From assembly GCF_019511605.1 (NCBI RefSeq), contig NZ_JAEUAV010000016.1:1-64000 (forward strand): DNA of 64,000 bases. Reading direction: 5' to 3'. Under the pieces are notes generated by a model. It was not told the DNA's origin and did not search any database. It saw only the letters and a list, made by a program, of their open reading frames with translations. The position numbers were made by a program, and so were the translations under genes. The DNA comes from Paraburkholderia phenoliruptrix (GTDB lineage: Bacteria; Pseudomonadota; Gammaproteobacteria; Burkholderiales; Burkholderiaceae). The number at the start of each line of letters is the position of its first letter. The first letter of the stretch is position 1. Below, piece by piece: positions 18,049-27,042 of the stretch.

Positions 18049-18747
18049 ATGAAGGCCATGAAATCCGTTTTCGACACGGCGCGGCAAACGCAGACCGACG
18101 CGCTCGCCGCGCAGCCGTTGCCCGCAGGCAAGCGCAAGCTGATCGACGCCGCGCTGCGTCTGACCGCAGGTGGGCGCAGCTTCGCGAGCCTCGGGCTGCG
18201 TGAGCTTGCGCGCGAGGCGGGGCTCAATCCGAACACCTTCTATCGTCATTTCGACACGCTCGACGATCTCGCACGCGAAGCCGTCGACTCGGTCAGCCGC
18301 CGCTTGCGGCCCATGCTGCGCCGCGAGCGCTGGCTCGCCGCGCACGACGAACCGCACAGCGTGGCGAGGCGTGCGTGTGTCGCATTCTTTCTGTTTGCGG
18401 TGGACAACCGCGAGGCGTTTCTGAGCGCGTTGGCGGAATATCACGGCACGTCGCCGGCGTTGCGCGAAGCCGTGCGCGCGACGCTTCACGCAGTGTCCGC
18501 GGAAATGGCGGACGACGTCGTGCAATTGCAGCTCATGCCGACACTCGCGCGCGACGTTGTCGATGAAGTCTGCACGCAGGTGGTGCTGCAACTGTTCCAC
18601 CTTTCCGCCGAGTATCTCGATGCCGACGCCGCACGCCGTGAGGCGCTCGTCGCGTATGCCGAGCGCTTTATCGTGAGGCTGTTTGCGGGTTCGGTGCTGC
18701 TTGCGGAGCATCAGGAGGAGCGCGAGCCGGTGTCGCGGCTTGCGTGA
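18049..18747 (+). CDS. TetR family transcriptional regulator
   Basis: A 232-residue regulator with the TetR helix-turn-helix near residues 30-75 (KRKLIDAALRL, SFASLGLRELAREAGLNPNTFYRHFDTLDDLA). The C-terminal ligand domain contains FFLFAVDNREAFLSALAEYHGTSP and is close to FabR/FadR-like members, though that is an impression. It is transcribed away from the Baeyer-Villiger monooxygenase gene and most likely controls it. Two in-frame ATGs (18049 and 18058) are possible starts. A bidirectional terminator follows. Confidence 0.88.
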   Translation: MKAMKSVFDTARQTQTDALAAQPLPAGKRKLIDAALRLTAGGRSFASLGLRELAREAGLNPNTFYRHFDTLDDLAREAVDSVSRRLRPMLRRERWLAAHDEPHSVARRACVAFFLFAVDNREAFLSALAEYHGTSPALREAVRATLHAVSAEMADDVVQLQLMPTLARDVVDEVCTQVVLQLFHLSAEYLDADAARREALVAYAERFIVRLFAGSVLLAEHQEEREPVSRLA

Positions 18748-18774
18748 ACCGGCGCGGCGCGCGGTTGAAAAGCA

Positions 18775-18801
18775 AAACAGGCTCCGCGAGGGAGCCTGTT
18801 T
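18775..18801. terminator. Bidirectional terminator between tetR and the TPR gene
   Basis: AAACAGGCTCC and GGAGCCTGTTT form a perfect 11-bp stem with a GCGAG loop. The A-rich left and T-rich right ends serve both strands, suiting the convergent genes on either side. Confidence 0.8.
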
Positions 18802-18850
18802 CATGCCGATGCAAAAGCGCAGAACGCCGCGCTTGACGCGCTGTGAACAA

Positions 18851-20068
18851 TCAGGTGTCGTCGCTCCAGCCGCCGGAATCGTCGTTGCTGCCCATGTCGA
18901 TGCCGCCGCTGTTGTCGCTCCAGTCGTTCGAGCCCTGCCCGAAGTCGAGGCTGTCGCCGCCAGTGTCGCCGCTGCCGCGGCGGCGCGCTTCGTCGTCGAC
19001 GATCACGTCGCGCTCCACGACACGCTCACGCCCGGAGTTCAGCGCTTCGCCGAGCAGCACGCCGGTCAGCAGGCCGCCCATGCCGCCGCCGAAACCGCCG
19101 CCTTGCTGCACGACGACAGGTGGCTGCTGCTGATACGGCCCTTGCTGCGGATAGGGCGCTTGCGGAGGATAGGGTGCCTGCTGCGGGTTGCCGAAGCGTT
19201 CGGCTTCGCGTGCATAGGGCGATTGCTCATTGCCTGCCGCGCCCGCCGCGTTCGCCGCGTTCGGATCCGGCCGGCCTTCGGCACGCGCGCGCAGGCTGCC
19301 GATGCGTTGCTCCAGCTCATCGAGCTGATAGGGCGGAACCGGGTTCTTGCTGTTCGATAATGCTTCGACAAGTGTGCGCAACTGGTCTTCGGTGGCTTCC
19401 ACTTCCTTTTCCAGCGCTTCGTGGCCGGGCGCGTTCGAGAGCTTCACGTCGAGTTTCAGCGAACGCACGGTGTTGAGCAGCTCGGTTGCGCGCTTCAATT
19501 GCACGCGACGCTCGTCGTCGGCGCGAGTGTCGTCCTGTTTGCGGGCACGGCGCAAGGTCCAGCGCAAGACCAGGGCGATCACGCCGACGAGAATCAGAAT
19601 GCCGACCCACATGCCGATGCCGGGACCGTGGCGCTCAGCCGCACGCGGGACGATTGCGGACTGTTGCTGTACGGCGGGTGCGTTCTGCTGCGCAAACGGG
19701 TTGTCGGCGCGGCTCGTCGACCGGGCTGCGGCATTGCCTGCGCGTTCCGCGTCGCGGCGAATGCGCGCCTCGGTCTGGGCAAAGCGCGTGGGGTCGGTAA
19801 AACGGATTTGCGGATCGAGCGTTTTGGCCTGTTGAAGCTGGGCGAGCGCGTCGCCATAGCGGCCTTCGCGGTCGAGCACCTGACTGTACAGGTAGTGCGC
19901 GCGTGCATTGTTCGGATGCGCCTGCAGCACTTCGGACAGGCCCGCGTCAGCCTGCTGCCAGTTGCCTTGCGACATCGCGGATTCGATCTGCTGAACCGTG
20001 GGCACGGCAAACGCCGCCGCCGAAACGAGCATCAGCGAGGCGAATGCGCTTGCAATAAGTTTTTTCAT
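18851..20068 (-). CDS. TPR-containing membrane protein linked to PspA
   Basis: A 405-residue protein not assigned to a named family. It starts with a signal peptide (MKKLIASAFASLMLVSAAAFA), followed by tetratricopeptide-like helices (QGNWQQADAGLSEVL, NARAHYLYSQVLDREGRYGDAL). A transmembrane helix near residues 150-170 (GMWVGILILVGVIALVLRW) and a basic stretch follow, then coiled coil (LEKEVEATEDQLRTLVEAL), a Pro/Gln-rich linker, GGGFGGGMGGLLTGVLLGEAL and an acidic Ser/Gly/Asp tail. The signal peptide puts the TPRs in the periplasm and the rest in the cytoplasm. It lies 176 bp after a pspA-like gene on the same strand and may be its membrane partner. The frame is open to 20215, but that part is a DNA repeat; no strong Shine-Dalgarno is seen before 20068. 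Confidence 0.8.
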   Translation of the reverse strand: MKKLIASAFASLMLVSAAAFAVPTVQQIESAMSQGNWQQADAGLSEVLQAHPNNARAHYLYSQVLDREGRYGDALAQLQQAKTLDPQIRFTDPTRFAQTEARIRRDAERAGNAAARSTSRADNPFAQQNAPAVQQQSAIVPRAAERHGPGIGMWVGILILVGVIALVLRWTLRRARKQDDTRADDERRVQLKRATELLNTVRSLKLDVKLSNAPGHEALEKEVEATEDQLRTLVEALSNSKNPVPPYQLDELEQRIGSLRARAEGRPDPNAANAAGAAGNEQSPYAREAERFGNPQQAPYPPQAPYPQQGPYQQQPPVVVQQGGGFGGGMGGLLTGVLLGEALNSGRERVVERDVIVDDEARRRGSGDTGGDSLDFGQGSNDWSDNSGGIDMGSNDDSGGWSDDT

Positions 20069-20114
20069 TTGCGGACCGGGCGCGGGGCGCCCGTCTCCTT
20101 CAGTCGATTGCGGC

Positions 20115-20159
20115 GGCCGGCGCTCCGGCGGCCGGCGATCCGGCGGCCGGCGATCCGGC
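20115..20159. repeat. 15-bp tandem repeat between pspA and the TPR gene
   Basis: Three copies of GGCCGGCGATCCGGC (the first with one change) plus a partial copy fill much of the spacer between the two minus-strand genes. The unit is itself nearly palindromic, so the RNA could form a series of GC-rich hairpins. Confidence 0.85.
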
Positions 20160-20244
20160 GGCCGGCGGCGCTGCTGCCGATGCACCGGACGCCGCTGCGG
20201 CATGTCCATCGGCACCCGTCCGCCGTCATGCGAGCCTCACGCAA

Positions 20245-20925
20245 TTACTGGGCCGGTGTATTGAGTTGCTTTTTCAGCGCTTCCAGACGATCTTCGACCG
20301 ACGGGCCGCGGTTCAGATCGGCGAGCTTGTCGTCGAGCGCCTTGCCGCTTTTGACGTCGGCGGAATTCAGGCGTGCGTCCGATCGTGCATTCGAAAGCGC
20401 AACCTTGTCTTCCAGCTTCTGGAAATCTTCCGCCAGATTCTTCCCGCCAATGCCGCCGAGCGCAGTTGCCGCCACGTCTTTCGCCTCGGCGATCTGCTGC
20501 TTGGCTTGCAGAATGTTGGAACGCGCGTTCAGGTCGTTGCGGCGCGCACGCATGTCCTCGATCTGGCTCTTCAGTTGCGCGACCGACGGCTCGAGCGTGG
20601 CGAGTTCCTTCGTCAGCGCATCGCGTTCGGCCTCGGCAGTAGCCTGCGCGCCGAGCGCCTCGCGCGCGAGCGCTTCGTCGCCGGCTTGCAGCGCACGCCT
20701 CGCGCCGTCTTCGTATTTCTTCGCCTTGTCGGCGGCAACGTCGCGCTTGCTTTGCTGCGTGGCCACTTGCGCCTGAATTTCGATCAACGAATTTTCGGCC
20801 TTGCCGATGCTCTCGTCGAGCTCGCGCACGATCTGGCGCGAGTCGCGCGACGGGTCTTGCACGGAGTCGGCCGCGTCGTTCAGGAGACCTTTTAGCGTGC
20901 GCGAAATGCTGTCAAAAAGCGACAT
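20245..20925 (-). CDS. pspA: PspA/IM30 family protein
   Basis: A 226-residue almost entirely coiled-coil protein of the PspA/IM30/Vipp1 (ESCRT-III-like) family, which coats and repairs stressed inner membrane. It starts SLFDSISRTLKGLLNDAADSVQDPSR, the amphipathic helix and hairpin start, then QIVRELDESIGKAENSLIEIQAQVATQ and long heptad-rich helices to LEALKKQLN. The ATG at 20925 has a strong GGAGG five bases upstream. No pspB, pspC or pspF is adjacent and I see no sigma-54 promoter, so regulation differs from the E. coli psp operon. The only neighbour on the strand is the TPR membrane protein. Confidence 0.88.
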   Translation of the reverse strand: MSLFDSISRTLKGLLNDAADSVQDPSRDSRQIVRELDESIGKAENSLIEIQAQVATQQSKRDVAADKAKKYEDGARRALQAGDEALAREALGAQATAEAERDALTKELATLEPSVAQLKSQIEDMRARRNDLNARSNILQAKQQIAEAKDVAATALGGIGGKNLAEDFQKLEDKVALSNARSDARLNSADVKSGKALDDKLADLNRGPSVEDRLEALKKQLNTPAQ

Positions 20926-21375
20926 GAAAACCTCCAAAGAATTGTGTCGGCGCTGAAAAATTTCCGCGCATCCAACTGCTTGCCATTGCTACTTTACGCC
21001 GCCGCGCAAAAGGCAGAGCAAGCAGTGTAGGCAGCGCAGCGTTCGGACCGCAGGTCGGGGCGCGCGCGCCGAATGCAATAGCGCGAGCGCAGATTGTCCT
21101 GTTCGTTCGTGCCACGCGTGGCGAAGCGGGTAGCTCGCAACGATGATTATGCGGGACGTCCCTTCAGCAGCTCGCGGATATTACACCACGGCCTCTCTTA
21201 AAATGGCCTTAAAGGGCACGATGCGCGAGAGCTGAGTATGAGAGCGGCGAGTGTCGCCGGCGTGAATTGCGCGGGGCAGGCATGAGCGTGCGAGTCGCCG
21301 CAAGAGGGGTGCGGCCGCGTCTTCCTCATCGGCGTCGCGCGTCCATTGGGCTTGGCTATCGATCCTGGTCTATTG
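20926..21375. other. Intergenic region upstream of pspA
   Basis: 450 bp with no supported gene. A -10-like TTAAAAT on the plus strand near 21198 has no clear gene after it. The pspA promoter must be in the first 200 bp but I cannot place it. No sigma-54 signature was found. Confidence 0.4.
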
Positions 21376-22122
21376 CTAGGCGAAGCGGCCGCCCTCGGTG
21401 CCGAGGTCGCCTTGCGGCTCGTCGTCCTCAGGCGTGGTGTCGAGACGAGGGCGCCCGAACACGCTCTTCATGCGCGATTGCGTGCTCGCGGTGACGGGCG
21501 CTGGCGTGCCGCTCGCGGCCGCGCGGGCGGCGGCGATTCGCGCCACGGCCTCGGCGGTCGCGACGGCGTTCGCATCGACTTCGGTAGTGAGCGCGGCGAG
21601 CACGTCTGCGGGCAGCAGCGGGGCAGGTGTCGAAGCGCTCGGCATGCTGTCCGCCGGGGCTTGGCCCGCCGGCGCGGGCATCCGCGACTCGCGCGCCGTG
21701 CCGCTTGCCGCGGCGAACGGCGCTGCGTCCGCATCGATATTTGCATTGGCACTGGCATCGGCGAGCGGCTGTGCCTCACCGCTCGCGCGCGCTCGTAGCG
21801 CGGCGGGCAACGCTGCGCGCTCACTTGCGCTGCCATGTGCTGTGCCGTGCGCGGTGTCGTGCGCGGTGTCGTGCGCGGCGTCTCGTGCGGTATGGTTCGC
21901 AACGCGCCGCAGCGCCGCGTCCAGCGCATCGGGCGCACGCGGCGCATTGAGCCGGTCGACGATGCTCGCCGCTTTCACCTGCTCGCTCGTTGCGTCGAAG
22001 CTCAGCACGGCGCGCCGCATGAGCTCGCTGACGCTGATACCGTGCTGCTCGGCTGCGGCGGCTATCGCGCGTTTCTGCGCGGGCGTGACGAATACGACGA
22101 TGCGTTCGCTGGGCTTTGTCAT
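21376..22122 (-). CDS. Ribbon-helix-helix-type protein with long disordered tail
   Basis: A 248-residue protein. The first ~50 residues (SERIVVFVTPAQKRAIAAAAEQHGISVSELMRRAV) look like a CopG/Arc-type ribbon-helix-helix DNA-binding unit. The remaining 190 residues are Ala-rich and low-complexity, including AHDTAHDTAHGTAHG from 12-bp DNA repeats, ending in a short charged segment (RMKSVFGRPRLDTTPEDDEPQGD) that may be a conserved motif. The start at 22122 is the ATG just before the RHH strand. Function is unknown; transcriptional regulation or nucleoid association is possible. An opposite-strand ORF of similar length is judged a shadow. Confidence 0.6.
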   Translation of the reverse strand: MTKPSERIVVFVTPAQKRAIAAAAEQHGISVSELMRRAVLSFDATSEQVKAASIVDRLNAPRAPDALDAALRRVANHTARDAAHDTAHDTAHGTAHGSASERAALPAALRARASGEAQPLADASANANIDADAAPFAAASGTARESRMPAPAGQAPADSMPSASTPAPLLPADVLAALTTEVDANAVATAEAVARIAAARAAASGTPAPVTASTQSRMKSVFGRPRLDTTPEDDEPQGDLGTEGGRFA

Positions 22123-22644
22123 GATCGGCTCGCATACTTGTTGGGCATGGCGCTTCGCGGCGCGCATCGGTGTGCGCGCAGTCCATCATATGACGAGTTG
22201 CGTCGGTGGGAAACGGGCGCGTCGCAAAAATGCCGTGACATCAATGGCTTGTCGCGTTTTCTGTGGGCTTGTCCACAGGGCTGTCAACTTTTTCTGTTGA
22301 TAACTCCGGCAGTGTGCGCAAGCGCATCGAAAGCTTGCCGAAACTACTCACGTGCTCGCCGGGTGGACTTGCGCGAAGGGAACTCTTACAAAAAAACTGC
22401 GTTGGGCGGCGCTTGATTTCTTTAAAATGCGCTGTTACGTTGCGCCGGATACTGTGCCGGGATGCGCCGTGGCGACTCGCCGGGGGCAAAGGGTCGCGCG
22501 GCGGTTTGCGTCCCGCACAGCGCCCGCTCGGTATTCAAGCGCGCCTCATGCGCGAGAACAAGGCGGTGACTCAAGCCGTTGAGTAACACGGTTGAGCAAC
22601 GCGCTCGAGTCTCGCGGTCGAGTCTCGCGCCCACTATTCCAGTC
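22123..22644. other. Divergent intergenic region, RHH gene/PBP1A
   Basis: 522 bp. It contains CTGTGG and CCACAG arms (22261-22278) enclosing one DnaA-box-like TTGTCCACA, a TCAAC/GTTGA inverted repeat (22284-22300) and a -10-like TAAAAT at 22423-22428 that may serve PBP1A. A 13-bp direct repeat (CGAGTCTCGCG core) lies just before the PBP1A start. No ORF here is convincing. Confidence 0.4.
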
Positions 22645-25146
22645 ATGCCAATCATCAAACCACCGCATTCTTCGCATTCTCCCGCCGGTCAAGACCGGGA
22701 CTCCTACCGCCGCACCCAGGGACGCAACGCCGCTTCGCGCGACGCAGACGAAGGCGGCCGCTCGCTCGGCGCAAGCATCGCAATCTGGTTTGCGAGCCTC
22801 GTTGCGATTGTCGCCGTGGTGGGCGCGCTGATCGTCGGCTATGCACTCGTCGTCATGGGGCCGCAACTGCCTTCGCTCGAGGCGCTTACCGACTATCGCC
22901 CGAAAGTGCCGCTGCGTGTCTACACGGCCGACCACGTGCTGATCGGCGAATTCGGCGAGGAACGGCGCAGCCTCGTGCGCTTCCAGGACATTCCCGACCA
23001 GATGAAAAAAGCGGTGCTCGCCATCGAGGACTATCGCTTCTACGAGCACGGCGGCGTCGACTTTCTCGGCATTCTGCGCGCCGGCTTTGCGGACATTGCG
23101 CACGGCGGCGCCTCGCAGGGCGCGAGCACGATCACGATGCAGGTCGCGCGCAACTTTTTTCTGTCGAGTGAAAAGACCTACACGCGCAAGATCTACGAAA
23201 TGCTGCTCGCGTACAAGATTGAACGCGCGCTGACGAAAGACCAGATTCTCGAGCTGTACATGAACCAGATCTATCTGGGCGAGCGCGCTTATGGCTTTGC
23301 GGCGGCCGCGCGCGTGTACTTCGGCAAGGATCTGAAAGACATCACGCTCGCTCAGGCCGCGATGCTCGCGGGCCTGCCGAAAGCGCCGTCTGCGTATAAC
23401 CCGGTGGTCAATCCGAAGCGCGCGAAGATCCGTCAGGAATACATTCTCAGGCGCATGCTCGAGCTTCGCTACATCAGTCAGGAGCAGTACGATCAGGCGG
23501 TGAAGGAAGAGATTCACACGCGCAATCCGGGCAACGAGTACAGCGTGCACGCCGAGTACATCGCCGAAATGGTTCGTCAGATGATGTACGCGCAGTACAA
23601 GGACGAGACCTACACGCGCGGCCTGAACGTGACGACCACAATCGATTCGGCGGATCAGGACGCCGCGTACCGCGCGGTGCGCAAGGGCGTGATGGATTAC
23701 GAGCGGCGCCACGGCTATCGCGGGCCCGAAGGTTTCGTGCAACTGCCGGCGGCGGGCGACGAGCGCGACCAGGCTATCGACGACGCGCTGACCGACCATC
23801 CGGATAACGGCGAGATCGTCGCCGCGGTGGTCACGGAGGCGGCTCCGAAACAGGTGAAGGCGCAACTGGTCGACGGCACGCAACTCACTATCAGCGGCGA
23901 AGGGCTGCGGTTTGTCGCGAGTGCGCTGAGCGCGCGTGCCCCGGCCGCGACGAAAATCAAGCCGGGCTCGATCGTGCGCGTGATGAGCGACGACAAAGGC
24001 AACTGGCAGATCACGCAGCTTCCGCAAGTGGAAGGGGCGCTCGTGTCGCTCACGCCGCAGGACGGTGCGATTCGCGCGCTGGTCGGCGGCTTCGACTTCA
24101 ACAAGAACAAGTTCAACCACGTGACGCAGGCATGGCGTCAGCCGGGGTCGAGCTTCAAGCCGTTCATCTATTCGGCGGCGCTCGACAAGGGGCTCGGACC
24201 GGCCACGATCATCAACGACGCGCCTCTGTACTTCCCGTCGAGCACGCCCGGCGGCGAAGCGTGGGAGCCCAAGGACGACGACCAGCCGGACGGCCCGATG
24301 CCGATGCGTCTCGCGTTGCAGAAGTCGAAGAACCTCGTGTCGATTCGCATTCTGTCGTACATCGGCACGAAGTACGCACAGGACTTCGTCACGCAGCGCT
24401 TCGGCTTCGACGCCGACAAGACGCCGCCGTATCTGCCGATGGCGCTTGGCGCAGGGCTCGTCACGCCGTTGCAGTCGGCGGGCGCGTATTCGGTGTTCGC
24501 GAACGGCGGCTATCGCATCAACCCGTATCTGATCAGCGAAGTGACGGACGCGCGCGGTGAGCCGCTTTCGAAAGCGCAGCCGCTCACCGCCGGCCGCGAC
24601 GCGCCGCGCACGCTCGAGCCGCGCAACGCTTACATCATGAACAGCCTGCTGCACTCGGTCGCGACGGCCGGCACGGGTGCGGGCACCAACGTGCTGCATC
24701 GCTCGGACCTGCAGGGCAAGACCGGTACCACGAACGACGCGAAAGACGGTTGGTTCGCCGGTTATCAGCAGTCGCTGGTGGCCGTGGCGTGGATGGGTTA
24801 CGACCAGCCGAAGACACTTGGCAGCCGCGAATTCGGCGCGCAACTGGCGCTGCCCATCTGGGTCGAGTACATGCAGCGCGCGTTGCGCGGCGTGCCGCAA
24901 AGCGAGCCGGCGCAGCCTGAGGGCGTGACGACCGTCGACGGCGAACTGTTTTATTCCGACATGACGCCGGGCAATGGCTTTGTGGCGAGCATCGGGCTGG
25001 ACTCGGCGAATCCGACAGCGGGCGTCAGCGATGCAGTGGGCGGCGTGGGGCCTGCGGGCATGACGCCGCCGACGGTGCCGCCGCCGAGCGTGTCGTCGAA
25101 TGAGAAAAAGCAGATCATGGATCTGTTTGAATCGAATAAGCCTTGA
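22645..25146 (+). CDS. mrcA: Penicillin-binding protein 1A (bifunctional class A PBP)
   Basis: An 833-residue bifunctional peptidoglycan synthase. A basic cytoplasmic tail precedes one membrane anchor (IWFASLVAIVAVVGALIVGYALVV). The glycosyltransferase domain has AIEDYRFYEHGG with the catalytic Glu, GASTITMQVARN and KIERALTKDQILELYMNQIYLGERAYG. The OB-like insert follows. The transpeptidase domain has SSFK (active-site Ser near 502) and KTGTT (near 692-696). It ends with a Pro-rich tail. Length fits PBP1A. The start is uncertain: 22645 is an ATG in a region with a 13-bp repeat, and the frame is open to 22579. Confidence 0.93.
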   Translation: MPIIKPPHSSHSPAGQDRDSYRRTQGRNAASRDADEGGRSLGASIAIWFASLVAIVAVVGALIVGYALVVMGPQLPSLEALTDYRPKVPLRVYTADHVLIGEFGEERRSLVRFQDIPDQMKKAVLAIEDYRFYEHGGVDFLGILRAGFADIAHGGASQGASTITMQVARNFFLSSEKTYTRKIYEMLLAYKIERALTKDQILELYMNQIYLGERAYGFAAAARVYFGKDLKDITLAQAAMLAGLPKAPSAYNPVVNPKRAKIRQEYILRRMLELRYISQEQYDQAVKEEIHTRNPGNEYSVHAEYIAEMVRQMMYAQYKDETYTRGLNVTTTIDSADQDAAYRAVRKGVMDYERRHGYRGPEGFVQLPAAGDERDQAIDDALTDHPDNGEIVAAVVTEAAPKQVKAQLVDGTQLTISGEGLRFVASALSARAPAATKIKPGSIVRVMSDDKGNWQITQLPQVEGALVSLTPQDGAIRALVGGFDFNKNKFNHVTQAWRQPGSSFKPFIYSAALDKGLGPATIINDAPLYFPSSTPGGEAWEPKDDDQPDGPMPMRLALQKSKNLVSIRILSYIGTKYAQDFVTQRFGFDADKTPPYLPMALGAGLVTPLQSAGAYSVFANGGYRINPYLISEVTDARGEPLSKAQPLTAGRDAPRTLEPRNAYIMNSLLHSVATAGTGAGTNVLHRSDLQGKTGTTNDAKDGWFAGYQQSLVAVAWMGYDQPKTLGSREFGAQLALPIWVEYMQRALRGVPQSEPAQPEGVTTVDGELFYSDMTPGNGFVASIGLDSANPTAGVSDAVGGVGPAGMTPPTVPPPSVSSNEKKQIMDLFESNKP

Positions 25147-25462
25147 TGGGGGAAGCGCGTGTGGCGGGGAGGGTAGGGCTGCACGCGTAAGCGCTTTCCA
25201 TCTTGAGCGCGACCTGGTTTGGCGGCGAGCGGAACGTCAGGCCACGCGCCTGCACACGGTTGTTGTACGGGCCATCTGTACGGGCCATCGCGTCGATTGC
25301 CAGGGGCATCGGCGCGTTTTGCTCCGTTCCACACCGCGCGCCGCAATTCCAAACCGCTCGACGGTTTAGCCCGCTTATCAGAAAGTTTTCAACAGCCTCT
25401 TCAACACGAAGTGGGGATAACTGCGACGCATCAGGCTGCGGCGACCGCGGCAACCTTGCAGA
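25147..25462. other. Convergent intergenic region, PBP1A/efflux lipoprotein
   Basis: 316 bp. A 13-bp direct repeat (TGTACGGGCCATC, twice, near 25264-25289) is visible. The small ORFs here overlap gene ends and lack ribosome-binding sites. No terminator with a T-tract is evident. Confidence 0.4.
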
Positions 25463-27040
25463 TCAATTCGCATTCCCAGGCTTGTCGCCTGCCGCTTGCG
25501 AAGTGGCCTGCGGGGTGGCCTGCAACCCCGCCTGCGCCTCATCCCCCACGGGCGGCTCGCCCATCGCCTGAAACAACGCCGCCGTATCCGTGAGCCGCGC
25601 GCTGGTGTAGCGAATCTCATCGAGCTGTGCATTTCGAAACTGCTGCTCGCTCGCGCGTGTCGACGCGACCGGCACAGCGCCGAGCCGATAGCGCGCCGCG
25701 GTTTCGTCGAAAATACCCTGCGCCGAACGCGCCGCCGTGTTCGCTGCGTCGAGCGCCTGCGCGTCGTGTTCCAGCGCGGCGAGCGTATCGGCGACGTTCT
25801 GGAACGCAGCGAGCACCGTCTGCTTGTATTGCGACACCGTGGCCTCGTAGGTGTTCATCGCTGCGCGGCGCTGTGCCACCAGCGCGCCGCCATGAAAGAG
25901 CGGCTGCGAGAGCGACGCGCCGATGCTCCAGATCGCGCCCGCGCCCGACAGCGCCACGGGCCAGCTAAAGCCGCCTTGTCCCATCGACGCGCTCAGCGAC
26001 AGGCTCGGATACATCTGTGCGGTCGCCACGCCGACATCGGCGGCGGCGGCTTTCAGCGCGGCGTCGGCGGCCTGGATGTCGGGCCGCGCGCGCAACAGTT
26101 CGCTCGGCACCACCACCGGCACCTGCTGCGGAAGACGCAGGCTCGCGAGTTCGAGGTCCCCGGGTGCCGCGTCCGGCGTGCGGCCGAGCAGCACGGCGAG
26201 CGCATGGCGCGTGGTCTGCCATTGCTGCCTGAGCCCGGGCAAACTCGCCGAGAGGCTCGCCGCATTTTGTTGCGCGCTCAACTGATCGGCGTGCGAAACG
26301 GCGCCGAGCGCGTAGCGCCGTTGGGTATCGCGAGCCTGTTCGTTGGCGAGCGTCACGAGCCGCTCGGTCGTGTCGATCTGCGCGTGCAACGCGGCGCTCG
26401 TGATCGCGGCGCTTACGATGTTGGCGGCGAGCGCGCGCCGCGCGGCGTCGAGTTGGTACGCCTGCACGTTCACGCGCGCGGCCAGCGCAGCGTCCGCGAG
26501 ACGGGCGGCGCCGAACAGGTCGATCGTGTAGTGCGCCTGCAATTGGCCGACGAAGATGTTGTACAGGAACGTGTTGGAGCCGATCTCGGGAATCGCCAGC
26601 GCGCGATTGCGCGTGGCCTGGCCGCCGGCGTCGATGGTAGGCAGCAGCGAACTGCCGATCTGTGCCCGCAACTGTTCGCGCGCGGCTGCAAGCGTTTGTT
26701 CGGTGGCGGCGAGCGTCGGGCTATTGCGCAGCCCTTCGTCGACGAGCGCATTCAACGCATCGGACTGATACAGCTTCCACCATTGCGGCACCGGCTTCGC
26801 GCCGACCATGAACTGTTGCGCCACGCCTTGGGCGGCGACCGTCTGCGCAGGCTGCGCTTCGCTGCCGTAGTGAACGGGCTGCGGCAGCGCGGGCGGCTCG
26901 CCGCTCGGACCGAACGAACACGCGGCAAGCATCGACGCGCATGCGACGAGCGAGGCGGGCATCGCGAAGCGGGTCGCCGGGAGACGCACCAGGAAACCCG
27001 CAGCGCGGCGAACGAAGCGCACATCTGCAAACTGGCTCAT
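25463..27040 (-). CDS. RND efflux outer-membrane lipoprotein (NodT/OprM family)
   Basis: A 525-residue TolC-like outer-membrane factor. The signal sequence ends in the lipobox LAAC (about residues 39-42), so it is lipid-anchored. Two repeated efflux-protein domains are visible (TLAATEQTLAAAREQLRAQ and TYEATVSQYKQTVLAAFQNVADTLAALEHD), and LRARPDIQAADAALKAAAADVGVATAQMYPS is a strong NodT block. It completes the pump with the adaptor and RND gene just upstream. The ATG at 27040 is two bases past the RND stop; an in-frame TTG overlaps that stop. Last gene of a three-gene operon. Confidence 0.92.
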   Translation of the reverse strand: MSQFADVRFVRRAAGFLVRLPATRFAMPASLVACASMLAACSFGPSGEPPALPQPVHYGSEAQPAQTVAAQGVAQQFMVGAKPVPQWWKLYQSDALNALVDEGLRNSPTLAATEQTLAAAREQLRAQIGSSLLPTIDAGGQATRNRALAIPEIGSNTFLYNIFVGQLQAHYTIDLFGAARLADAALAARVNVQAYQLDAARRALAANIVSAAITSAALHAQIDTTERLVTLANEQARDTQRRYALGAVSHADQLSAQQNAASLSASLPGLRQQWQTTRHALAVLLGRTPDAAPGDLELASLRLPQQVPVVVPSELLRARPDIQAADAALKAAAADVGVATAQMYPSLSLSASMGQGGFSWPVALSGAGAIWSIGASLSQPLFHGGALVAQRRAAMNTYEATVSQYKQTVLAAFQNVADTLAALEHDAQALDAANTAARSAQGIFDETAARYRLGAVPVASTRASEQQFRNAQLDEIRYTSARLTDTAALFQAMGEPPVGDEAQAGLQATPQATSQAAGDKPGNAN

Positions 27041-27042
27041 GC

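Noticed and set aside
21398-22300. 300-codon plus-strand ORF opposite the RHH gene
   Set aside because: The minus strand gives an RHH domain; the plus strand gives an Ala/Ser-rich stretch with no family pattern.
22261-22300. DnaA-box-like TTGTCCACA with inverted repeats, as an origin of replication
   Set aside because: A single box and no AT-rich array or replication genes nearby; more likely part of a promoter region.
22546-24900. 784-codon minus-strand ORF opposite PBP1A
   Set aside because: Complement of a well-supported penicillin-binding protein; composition is Arg/His/Val-rich with no domain signatures.
25115-25453. 112-codon minus-strand ORF between PBP1A and the efflux lipoprotein gene
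   Set aside because: Overlaps the PBP1A C-terminus, lacks a ribosome-binding site and shows no domain.
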